NCBI GenBank assembly: GCA_050954505.1
Contig: JBPBPY010000402.1
Span: forward strand, 1 to 6,739
Direction: 5' to 3'
Source: JAQGMO01 sp050954505
GTDB lineage: Bacteria; Pseudomonadota; Gammaproteobacteria; Burkholderiales; Burkholderiaceae_D
DNA length: 6,739 bases
Within the stretch, counting starts at the first letter, position 1; every line of letters begins with the position of its first letter. The notes beneath the pieces were generated by a model. That model saw nothing but the letters and a program-made list of their open reading frames with translations. It did not search any database and was not told the DNA's origin. Made by a program: the position numbers and the translations under genes. Positions 1 to 5,856 of this stretch are shown here, piece by piece.

Positions 1-971
1 ATTGCATGCGCATAGGCGGCGCGGATACGCTCGTAGCCTGCCAGGGCCGAGACCAGCATCAGCAGTGTAGATTTGGGCAAATGAAAATTGGTGATCAGGC
101 GCGTGACGGTGTGAAAGCGGTAGCCCGGCGTGATGAACAAACGCGTATCGGCGCTGCCGGCAGCAAGGCTGCCGGACTGCGATGCCGACTCCAGCGCGCG
201 CAGGCTGGTGGTGCCGACCGCTACGACATCACGGCCGGCGGCGCGGGCGGCGGCAACGGCATCGACCGTGGCTTGCGGCATGGTGTACCACTCGCTGTGC
301 ATGGCATGCTGGCTCAGGTCTTCGGTGCGCACCGGCTGGAACGTGCCGGCGCCGACGTGCAGCGTGACATAGGCGAAGTTGATGCCGCGCGCCTGCAGGC
401 GCTCCAGCAGGGCCTGGTCGAAATGCAGGCCGGCGGTCGGCGCAGCCACCGCGCCAGGCTCGCGCGCATACACGGTCTGGTAGCGGTTTTCATCGAAGGC
501 ATCGGCCGCATGGGTGATATACGGCGGCAACGGCAGGCGGCCGTAGGTGTCGATCAGCTCGAAGACATCGGCGGGGAAATGCAGCACATAAAATTCACCG
601 GCGCGCTCGCCGACGGTGACATCGAAGGCATCGGCCAGGCGGATTGTCACACCGGGCGACGGCGACTTCGAGGCCCGCACCTGGGCATGGACGGTGCGCG
701 CATCGAGCACGCGCTCGACCAGGACTTCGACCTTGCCGCCGCTTTCCTTGATGCCGAAAAAGCGCGCCTTGAGCACGCGGGTATCGTTGAACACCATCAG
801 GTCACCCGGCGCCAGCAGCGCGACGATATCGGCAAACTGGCGGTCGACCAGGGCGCCGCCAGCGTTCTCGGGTACGACCTCGAGCAAGCGCGACGCACTG
901 CGTTCGGGCAGCGGCAGCTGGGCAATCAGTTCAGGTGGCAGGGAAAAATCGAAATCGGATAAGCAAAACAT
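1..971 (-). CDS. queA: S-adenosylmethionine:tRNA ribosyltransferase-isomerase (QueA), C-terminus cut by window edge
   Basis: QueA transfers and isomerises the ribosyl group of S-adenosylmethionine onto 7-aminomethyl-7-deazaguanine in tRNA, giving epoxyqueuosine at the wobble position of GUN-anticodon tRNAs; it acts in the cytosol. The minus strand gives 323 full codons starting MFCLSDFDFSLPPELIAQ, the typical QueA opening. Family signatures follow in order: AAPTAGLHF at residues 176-184, HVGAGTF at 205-211, then TTSLRALES, FITPGYRF and LITNFHLPKSTLLMLVSA near the end. Related proteins have about 345-355 residues, so roughly 20-30 C-terminal residues lie beyond position 1. The ATG at 969-971 is chosen because an in-frame TGA lies just upstream; no strong ribosome binding site is visible. 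The gene is divergent from recG. In many bacteria tgt follows queA, which would place it left of the window (inference). Residue 290 is Thr where E. coli QueA has Asp. Confidence 0.96.
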   Translation of the reverse strand, partial: MFCLSDFDFSLPPELIAQLPLPERSASRLLEVVPENAGGALVDRQFADIVALLAPGDLMVFNDTRVLKARFFGIKESGGKVEVLVERVLDARTVHAQVRASKSPSPGVTIRLADAFDVTVGERAGEFYVLHFPADVFELIDTYGRLPLPPYITHAADAFDENRYQTVYAREPGAVAAPTAGLHFDQALLERLQARGINFAYVTLHVGAGTFQPVRTEDLSQHAMHSEWYTMPQATVDAVAAARAAGRDVVAVGTTSLRALESASQSGSLAAGSADTRLFITPGYRFHTVTRLITNFHLPKSTLLMLVSALAGYERIRAAYAHA

Positions 972-1067
972 GGGCGCAATTCAGGCCTGCAAAGGCCAAG
1001 TCCATTAAAATGGAAAACCAGCCATTTTACGCCCTAATTTTTCATCCACCCCCACGCCCACGCCGAT
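972..1067. other. Divergent intergenic region between queA and recG
   Basis: This 96-bp gap must hold the start signals of both queA (leftward) and recG (rightward). It is locally AT-rich around 1002-1040 compared with the coding DNA on either side, as expected for promoters. I cannot fix a convincing -35/-10 pair on either strand. The part next to recG is C-rich and lacks a recognisable Shine-Dalgarno sequence before the recG ATG. A short hairpin, GGCCT (984-988) with AGGCC (993-997), lies between the AT-rich part and queA and would fall in the queA leader if transcription starts in the AT-rich part. Confidence 0.6.
1002..1028. repeat. Overlapping inverted repeats with CCATT/AATGG arms
   Basis: CCATT at 1002-1006 pairs with AATGG at 1009-1013, and AAAATGG at 1007-1013 also pairs with CCATTTT at 1022-1028. 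The central arm can therefore pair with either neighbour. The set lies 31-57 bp upstream of the queA start and 40-66 bp upstream of the recG start. It could be an operator or a small leader structure, but short palindromes in AT-rich promoter DNA also arise by chance. No known binding-site consensus was recognised. Confidence 0.4.
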
Positions 1068-3611
1068 ATGCCTGCCAGCCCCGATCAGCATGCCGACCCG
1101 TCCGCTGCACCCGCGCCCAAGAAACCGGTGATGAAAGTGCAAACCGGTGTGGCAAAGGCAGCTGCCGCGCTGGGTGCGCAGGGTGCGCAAGCGCAAACCG
1201 GAAAGACGTCCAGCCATGGCGTTGGCAACACCATGGGCGGCACTCCGGGCGACAGCGTAACGGCAGCGGAGAAAAAACCGGCGGACAGTGCGGCTGCAGA
1301 ACCGCCAGGGGCAAAACCGCCTGCTGCAAAACTGCCTGCCGCAAAACCGCTTGCTGCTAAATCGCCTGCGGCCAAATCGCCTGCGGCGAAGCAGCCAGCC
1401 GGCAAACCCGCTCCAGTCACGCTGGCAGAAAAACTTGCGCGCCTGGGGTTGCGCTTCGACATGGACCTGGTGCTGCATCTGCCGATGCGCTATGAAGACG
1501 AAACCGAAGTGGTGCCGATCGAGTCGGCCAGTTTCATGGGCGGGCACCCGGTTCAGGTCGAAGGGGTGGTCACGTCCTGCGATGTGCAGTTCAAGCCGCG
1601 GCGCCAGCTGGTGGTGACCATCGCCGACGACAGCGGGCCGCTGGTGATGCGCTTCCTGAATTTCTATGGCAGCCAGACGCGCCAGTTCGCCGAGGGCAAT
1701 CGGGTGCGCGCGCGTGGCGAAGTGCGCCATGGATTTTTTGGCGCCGAAATGGTTCATCCGACCTACAAGATCGTCAACCAGGGCGCGCCGCTGCCCGAGG
1801 TGCTGACCCCGGTCTATCCTGCCGGCGAGGGCCTTTCGCAAACCATGCTGCGCCGGGCCATCGCCGAGGCCCTGGAGCGCATCGACTGGAGCGAGACCCT
1901 GCCGGCGCCGATCCTGGCCGCGCTCGAGCTCATGCCGTTCGAAGCGGCAGTGCGGCTGCTGCACAATCCACCGCCGGACATCGATGAAAGCGCGCTGGCC
2001 GACCGCTCCCATCCAGCTTGGGTGCGCATGAAGTTCGATGAACTGGTGGCCCAGCAACTCTCGCTCAAGCGCGCCCAGCTGGCCCGGCGCGCGCGGGGCG
2101 CAACGCCCTTGCCGGTCATCGGCGCAGTCTGCCAGGCTTTCGCCGCCACCTTGCCGTTTCGCCTGACTGGCGCCCAGCAGCGCGTGCTCGACGAAATCCG
2201 CAGCGACCTGCGCGCGGCCTATCCGATGCAGCGGCTGCTGCAGGGGGATGTCGGCAGCGGCAAGACCATTGTCGCTGCCCTGGCGGCCACCCAGGCCATC
2301 GACAGTGGTTTCCAGGCGGTGCTGATGGCGCCCACTGAAATCCTGGCCGAGCAGCATTTCCGCAAGATCGCCGGCTGGCTGGCGCCGCTGGGCGTGGACA
2401 TTGCCTGGCTGACGGGCAGCCTGCGCAAGAAGGAAAAGACCGAAGCGCTGGGACGCATCGCTTCCGGCCAGGCGCGCCTCGTGGTGGGCACCCATGCATT
2501 GATCCAGGAAGGCGTTGAATTTGCCCGCCTGGGGCTGGTGATCGTCGATGAACAGCACCGCTTCGGCGTTGGCCAGCGCCTGGCGCTGCGCAACAAGGGG
2601 CTGGCCGATCTCGATGTGACCGACGCTGGTCTGGCACTGGCAAGTGCAGCTGGCAAAAACGGCGAAAATGCCCTTGCCTCAGTGCCCGCGTCCGATCGAG
2701 ACAGCGCCTCCGGCGTGACGAAGGAAGTCGCGGCTTTGCCTGCAGATGGCGCCACGCGCGAGAACGACGCAGCCTTGCCGGCAACCAGCGTGCCGCATCA
2801 GCTGATGATGTCTGCCACGCCCATTCCGCGCACGCTGGCCATGACCTACTACGCCGACCTGGAAGTCTCGGTAATCGATGAATTGCCACCGGGCCGCACG
2901 CCGATTGCCACGCGCAACATCGACCAGAACCGCCGTGATGAAGTCATCGAACGTGTCCATGCAGCGGCGCTTGAAGGGCGCCAGGTGTATTGGGTGTGTC
3001 CGCTGATCGAAGAATCGGAAACGCTGCAGCTGCAAACCGCAACCGATACCCACGCCACGCTGGCCGCCGCCCTGCCCGACCTGCACGTCGGACTGGTGCA
3101 CGGGCGCCTGAAACCGGCGGAAAAGCAGCTGGTCATGGATGCCTTCATCCGCGGTGAAACACATGTCCTGGTGGCCACCACCGTCATCGAGGTGGGGGTC
3201 GATGTGCCGAATGCCTCGCTGATGGTGATCGAGCATGCCGAACGGTTTGGCCTGTCGCAGCTGCACCAGCTGCGCGGGCGTGTCGGACGCGGCAGCGCCG
3301 CCAGCGTCTGCCTGCTGTTGTACCAATCGCCGCTGGGACCGGTGGCCAAGCAGCGCCTGATGACCATGCGCGAGACCACCGACGGCTTCGAGATCGCCCG
3401 CCGCGACCTGGAAATTCGCGGGCCCGGTGAATTCCTCGGCGCACGCCAGTCGGGCCAGGCCATGCTGCGCTTTGCCGACCTGGAAACCGACCAGTGGCTG
3501 GTGGAAAAGGCCCGCACGGTGGCCGAGACGCTGCTGCACACCGATCCGGCCACGGTTGCCACCCACCTGGCGCGCTGGCTGGGCATGCGGGAAGAGTTCC
3601 TGCGGGTTTGA
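1068..3611 (+). CDS. recG: ATP-dependent DNA helicase RecG, with long N-terminal tail and internal insertion
   Basis: RecG is a monomeric superfamily 2 helicase that reverses stalled forks and migrates Holliday junctions and R-loops. The protein has 847 residues, against 693 in E. coli. Residues 1-116 are a low-complexity Ala/Pro/Lys tail. The conserved core begins near 117 with LAEKLARLGL and LHLPMRYEDE (about 136-145), followed by the OB-fold wedge domain. Helicase motifs visible are Walker A GDVGSGKT (393-400), motif Ia APTEILAEQH, motif II DEQH (494-497), motif III SATPIPRT (582-589), motif V ATTVIEVGVDVP (from 703) and motif VI QLHQLRGRVGR (731-741). The C-terminal GEFLGARQSGQ segment (787-797) matches the translocation (TRG) region. 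Motifs II and III are about 58 residues further apart than in E. coli. The first ATG after an in-frame TAA is used as the start, but it lacks a clear ribosome binding site; M22 or M56 are alternatives that keep all domains. It probably heads a recG-oxyR-ubiA cluster. Confidence 0.97.
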   Translation: MPASPDQHADPSAAPAPKKPVMKVQTGVAKAAAALGAQGAQAQTGKTSSHGVGNTMGGTPGDSVTAAEKKPADSAAAEPPGAKPPAAKLPAAKPLAAKSPAAKSPAAKQPAGKPAPVTLAEKLARLGLRFDMDLVLHLPMRYEDETEVVPIESASFMGGHPVQVEGVVTSCDVQFKPRRQLVVTIADDSGPLVMRFLNFYGSQTRQFAEGNRVRARGEVRHGFFGAEMVHPTYKIVNQGAPLPEVLTPVYPAGEGLSQTMLRRAIAEALERIDWSETLPAPILAALELMPFEAAVRLLHNPPPDIDESALADRSHPAWVRMKFDELVAQQLSLKRAQLARRARGATPLPVIGAVCQAFAATLPFRLTGAQQRVLDEIRSDLRAAYPMQRLLQGDVGSGKTIVAALAATQAIDSGFQAVLMAPTEILAEQHFRKIAGWLAPLGVDIAWLTGSLRKKEKTEALGRIASGQARLVVGTHALIQEGVEFARLGLVIVDEQHRFGVGQRLALRNKGLADLDVTDAGLALASAAGKNGENALASVPASDRDSASGVTKEVAALPADGATRENDAALPATSVPHQLMMSATPIPRTLAMTYYADLEVSVIDELPPGRTPIATRNIDQNRRDEVIERVHAAALEGRQVYWVCPLIEESETLQLQTATDTHATLAAALPDLHVGLVHGRLKPAEKQLVMDAFIRGETHVLVATTVIEVGVDVPNASLMVIEHAERFGLSQLHQLRGRVGRGSAASVCLLLYQSPLGPVAKQRLMTMRETTDGFEIARRDLEIRGPGEFLGARQSGQAMLRFADLETDQWLVEKARTVAETLLHTDPATVATHLARWLGMREEFLRV
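1308..1409 (+). repeat. In-frame pentapeptide repeat (AAKxP type) in the RecG N-terminal tail
   Basis: RecG residues 81-114 read as seven consecutive units: GAKPP, AAKLP, AAKPL, AAKSP, AAKSP, AAKQP and a partial AGKP. The DNA units are 15 bp long and similar but not identical, with Ala codons varying between GCA, GCC, GCG and GCT. The array is thus partly diverged rather than a fresh expansion, although the two adjacent AAKSP units are nearly identical. The basic, proline-spaced composition resembles the lysine-rich tails of bacterial histone H1-like proteins, so a disordered nucleic-acid-contacting tail is plausible (inference). Confidence 0.85.
2601..2786 (+). other. Low-complexity insertion between RecG helicase motifs II and III
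   Basis: RecG residues about 512-573 are rich in Ala, Ser, Gly, Asp and Thr and have no counterpart in E. coli RecG, where a linker of a dozen or so residues joins the end of motif II (DEQHRFG...) to HQLIMTATPIPRT. The reading frame is intact through the stretch and helicase homology resumes at once with HQLMMSATPIPRT. The insertion is therefore part of a functional protein rather than a frameshift artefact. It is probably a flexible surface loop; no domain was recognised in it. Confidence 0.8.
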
Positions 3612-3752
3612 TGTGATGTCTGGCTGGGCATGCTGGATCTGCCTGATCAGGACAAGTGCTTGAATCTGCGTGGTGGCATCAGCGTGTCTGCATCTGCCTT
3701 GTTTGATCCACCTCGGCTGACCTTTTGGCAGGCCTGTGCGAAGATAGCGCCC
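3612..3752 (+). other. Intergenic region between recG and oxyR
   Basis: This 141-bp gap has no terminator-like hairpin followed by a T tract, so transcription from recG could continue into oxyR. It holds a perfect 10-bp palindrome, CCTGATCAGG (3642-3651), and a 14-bp copy (3620-3633) of a sequence at the recG 3' end (3575-3588). The oxyR frame is open back to 3630 without a stop, but the LysR fold clearly begins at the ATG at 3753. An internal oxyR promoter is likely, as the gap is long for a within-operon spacer, but I cannot identify one with confidence. No match to the OxyR operator consensus was seen. Confidence 0.6.
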
Positions 3753-4697
3753 ATGACTCTCACCGAACTCAAATACATCGTCGCGGTCGCCCGCGAAAAG
3801 CATTTTGGCCATGCCGCCGAAGCGTGTTTTGTTGCCCAGCCCACCTTGTCGGTGGCCATCAAGAAGCTCGAAGATGAATTGGGCGTCACCATTTTCGAGC
3901 GCGGCGGCTCGGAAACCTCGATGACGCCGCTCGGTGCGCTGATCGTTGCGCAAGCCGAACGGGTACTGGAGCAGACTGCGTCGATCAAGGAAATCGCCCG
4001 CCAGAACAAGGACCCGCTGGCCGGCGTTTTCCGGCTTGGCATCATTTACACCATTGCGCCCTACCTGTTGCCGCAGCTGGTGCGCAACATGATCGAGCAG
4101 GTTCCGCAGATGCCGCTGATCCTGCAGGAGAACTTTACCGTGCGCCTGCTGGAACAATTGCGCGCCGGCGAACTCGATGCCGCCATCCTGGCGCTGCCGA
4201 TTTCCGACCATGGCTTGATCGTGCAGCCGCTGTACGATGAGCCTTTTGTGGTGGCCCTGCCGCGCCATCACAAATGGGCAAAGCGCGCCAGCATCAATGC
4301 CAATGACCTGAAAAGCGAAACCATGCTTATGTTGGGAAATGGCCATTGTTTCCGTGACCAGGTGCTTGAAGTCTGTCCCGAATCGGCGCGTTTTTCCAGC
4401 ACCGGCGACGGAATCGCACGCACCTTCGAGGGCTCGTCGCTGGAGACCATCCGCCACATGGTGGCGTCAGGCATCGGCATCACGGTGCTGCCGCAAGCGT
4501 CGGTGCCGGACATGCATGCCGAAGGCATGCTGCACTACGTGCCGTTCGACCTGCCGGTGCCATCGCGCCGCGTGGTGATCGTCTCGCGCAAGAGCTTTAC
4601 CCGGGCGCCGGCCATCGAAGCGGTACGCCATGCGGTGCTGACCAGTGCTCTGAACGGCGTGACCATGCTTGAACATGAAGAAGCCGTGGCAGGCTGA
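3753..4697 (+). CDS. oxyR: Hydrogen peroxide-inducible transcriptional regulator OxyR (LysR family)
   Basis: OxyR is a tetrameric DNA-binding protein that senses H2O2 through an intramolecular disulfide and then activates peroxide-defence genes such as catalase, alkyl hydroperoxide reductase and dps. The product has 314 residues. A LysR winged helix-turn-helix fills about residues 1-60 (FGHAAEACFVAQPTLSVAIK, then LEDELGVTIFER). The periplasmic-binding-protein-like effector domain starts near 90. The motif GHCFRDQVLEVC places cysteines at exactly 199 and 208, the redox pair of E. coli OxyR, and SLETIRHMVASGIGITVLPQ matches the family C-terminal half. This cysteine pair separates it from generic LysR regulators. 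The ATG at 3753 is chosen because it starts the canonical MTLTELKYIVAVA; an upstream in-frame ATG at 3630 would add 41 unrelated residues. It follows recG by 141 bp and precedes ubiA by 10 bp. OxyR often represses its own gene, but no operator was recognised here. Confidence 0.96.
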   Translation: MTLTELKYIVAVAREKHFGHAAEACFVAQPTLSVAIKKLEDELGVTIFERGGSETSMTPLGALIVAQAERVLEQTASIKEIARQNKDPLAGVFRLGIIYTIAPYLLPQLVRNMIEQVPQMPLILQENFTVRLLEQLRAGELDAAILALPISDHGLIVQPLYDEPFVVALPRHHKWAKRASINANDLKSETMLMLGNGHCFRDQVLEVCPESARFSSTGDGIARTFEGSSLETIRHMVASGIGITVLPQASVPDMHAEGMLHYVPFDLPVPSRRVVIVSRKSFTRAPAIEAVRHAVLTSALNGVTMLEHEEAVAG

Positions 4698-4700
4698 GGG
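4696..4700 (+). promoter_or_regulatory. Ribosome binding site of ubiA overlapping the oxyR stop codon
   Basis: GAGGG shares its first two bases with the oxyR TGA (4695-4697) and ends 7 bp before the ATG at 4708. It decides the ubiA start in favour of 4708 over the in-frame ATGs at 4669 and 4675, which lie inside oxyR. The overlap suggests translational coupling of ubiA to oxyR. Confidence 0.75.
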
Positions 4701-4707
4701 CCGGGCA

Positions 4708-5613
4708 ATGAGCGAGTTTTCCACACCGCCGGACCCTGCCGGTTCTGCCGCGCTCGGCAGCACCCGGCTGAACGCCTATCTGCGCCTGGTGCGCCTGGAC
4801 AAACCGATCGGCATCGTGCTGTTGCTGTGGCCAACGCTGGGGGGACTGTGGCTGGCATCGAATGGCCGGCCCGACTGGCATCTGCTGCTGATCTTCGTGC
4901 TGGGCACGGTGCTGATGCGCTCGGCCGGCTGCGCCGTCAACGATTATGCCGACCGCGACTTCGACCGCCATGTAAAGCGCACCGCCGACCGGCCGATCAC
5001 CAGCGGGCGCATCCGGGGATCGGAAGCACTGGCCCTGGCCGGGGTGCTGGTGCTGCTATCGTTCCTGCTGATCATTGCGCTCAATGCACTGACCAAGCAA
5101 CTCTCGGTGGCCGCCGTGCTGATTGCAGCGAGCTATCCGTATTTTAAGCGTTTTTTTGCCATTCCACAGGCCTACCTGGGCATTGCCTTCGGCTTTGGCA
5201 TACCCATGGCGTTTGCCGCGGTGACCAATGCAGTGCCGGCGATGGCCTGGCTGCTGCTGCTGGCCAATGTGTTCTGGGCCGTCGCCTACGACACTGCTTA
5301 TGCGATGGTGGACCGCGACGACGACCTGCGCATCGGCATGCGCACCTCGGCCATCACCTTTGGCCGCTTCGATGTGGCGGCCATCATGCTGTGCTACCTG
5401 GCTGCGGGGTTGCTCACACTGGTGGTGGGCCGCTCGTTCGGGCTGGGCGGCTGGTTTCATGCCGGTCTGCTCGTTGCACTGTGCTGCGCGCTGTACCACT
5501 ACACCTTGATCCGCAGCCGCGACAGGCTGGCCTGCTTTGCCGCCTTCCGGCATAACAACTGGCTGGGTGGCGCCGTGTTTGCCGGCATCGTGCTCGACTA
5601 CGCCATGCGTTGA
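4708..5613 (+). CDS. ubiA: 4-hydroxybenzoate polyprenyltransferase (UbiA)
   Basis: UbiA is an integral inner-membrane enzyme that attaches a polyprenyl chain (octaprenyl in most betaproteobacteria) to 4-hydroxybenzoate, the first committed lipid step of ubiquinone synthesis. The product has 301 residues, close to the 290 of E. coli. A short hydrophilic N-terminus leads into LRLVRLDKPIGIVLLLWPT. The first Mg-diphosphate motif is NDYADRDFD (residues 78-86, NDxxDxxxD), followed by KRTADRPITSGRI. The second is D195-TAYAMVDRDDD ending at 206, followed by IGMRTSAITFG. Hydrophobic stretches around and after these motifs fit the eight or nine transmembrane helices of the family. The start at 4708 is supported by GAGGG at good spacing. 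The gene lies 10 bp after oxyR and is almost certainly cotranscribed with it. It is convergent with the sugar-nucleotide gene on the right, with a terminator between them. Confidence 0.96.
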   Translation: MSEFSTPPDPAGSAALGSTRLNAYLRLVRLDKPIGIVLLLWPTLGGLWLASNGRPDWHLLLIFVLGTVLMRSAGCAVNDYADRDFDRHVKRTADRPITSGRIRGSEALALAGVLVLLSFLLIIALNALTKQLSVAAVLIAASYPYFKRFFAIPQAYLGIAFGFGIPMAFAAVTNAVPAMAWLLLLANVFWAVAYDTAYAMVDRDDDLRIGMRTSAITFGRFDVAAIMLCYLAAGLLTLVVGRSFGLGGWFHAGLLVALCCALYHYTLIRSRDRLACFAAFRHNNWLGGAVFAGIVLDYAMR

Positions 5614-5781
5614 AGGGCAATGCCCAGCGCCACGGCAGGCAGGCAGCGGCAAACCTCGCGCGGCCCTGAACTGCTGGCGTCGAAAGCGGACAATGGTGGC
5701 AATGGTGGACAATACTGGGCAATACTGCGCAACAGCGGGCGCCAGCCAACTACGCGTGCAGACAACGCCATCCATCGCCAA
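5614..5781. other. Non-coding spacer downstream of ubiA with a degenerate direct-repeat cluster
   Basis: I see no gene supported by homology or a ribosome binding site here. At 5691-5739 five imperfect units of 9-10 bp follow each other: CAATGGTGG, CAATGGTGGA, CAATACTGGG, CAATACTGCG and CAACAGCGGG. The first two share nine bases, and the third and fourth share eight. This looks like slippage-type duplication in a neutral spacer. Whether it has a role is unknown. Confidence 0.55.
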
Positions 5782-5819
5782 AAAAAACGGTCCGATCTGC
5801 AAGGATCGAACCGTTTTTT
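5782..5819. terminator. Bidirectional intrinsic terminator between ubiA and the GDP-mannose gene
   Basis: A 16-bp inverted repeat, with arms 5782-5797 and 5804-5819 and a 6-base loop, carries an A tract on its left side and a T tract on its right. Either strand is therefore transcribed into a GC stem followed by a U run. The one non-complementary pair is C-A in the rightward transcript but a G-U wobble in the leftward one. The hairpin should thus be slightly stronger for the minus-strand gene ending at 5857. It lies between two convergent genes, where a shared terminator is expected. Confidence 0.88.
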
Positions 5820-5856
5820 CAGCAACATCAGCAACCCGCCGGCAAGCGGCGCGGGA

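Noticed and set aside
6..962. Open plus-strand frame of 318 codons antisense to queA
   Set aside because: It is the exact opposite strand of a clear QueA protein. Its translation is low-complexity and rich in Arg, Gly, Ala and Gln with no family signature, as GC-rich genes often give on the opposite strand.
1607..1614. GCTGGTGG, identical to the E. coli Chi site (also at 204-211 and 3497-3504)
   Set aside because: This octamer arises readily from common Leu-Val and similar codons in GC-rich coding DNA, and the E. coli Chi sequence cannot be assumed to work in a betaproteobacterium.
1005..2558. Minus-strand open frame of 517 codons opposite recG
   Set aside because: It covers RecG helicase motifs on the other strand, its product is His/Arg/Gln-rich without motifs, and it runs through the queA-recG promoter region. 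It is explained by codon bias.
3630..3752. Possible 41-residue N-terminal extension of OxyR from an upstream in-frame ATG
   Set aside because: The extension has no LysR-like sequence, and OxyR proteins normally begin at the equivalent of MTLTELKY at 3753.
3735..3752. Possible OxyR half-site (GATAG) just before the oxyR ATG
   Set aside because: Only one short half-site matches; the spaced ATAG/CTAT pattern of OxyR operators is absent.
2679..4457. Minus-strand open frame of 592 codons opposite recG and oxyR
   Set aside because: It spans two well-supported plus-strand genes and their spacer and has no recognisable domain. Its composition is typical of an antisense shadow.
4669..4707. Possible upstream start of ubiA inside oxyR
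   Set aside because: The ATG at 4708 has a well-spaced GAGGG and gives a product length close to the family's. The upstream ATGs have no comparable site.
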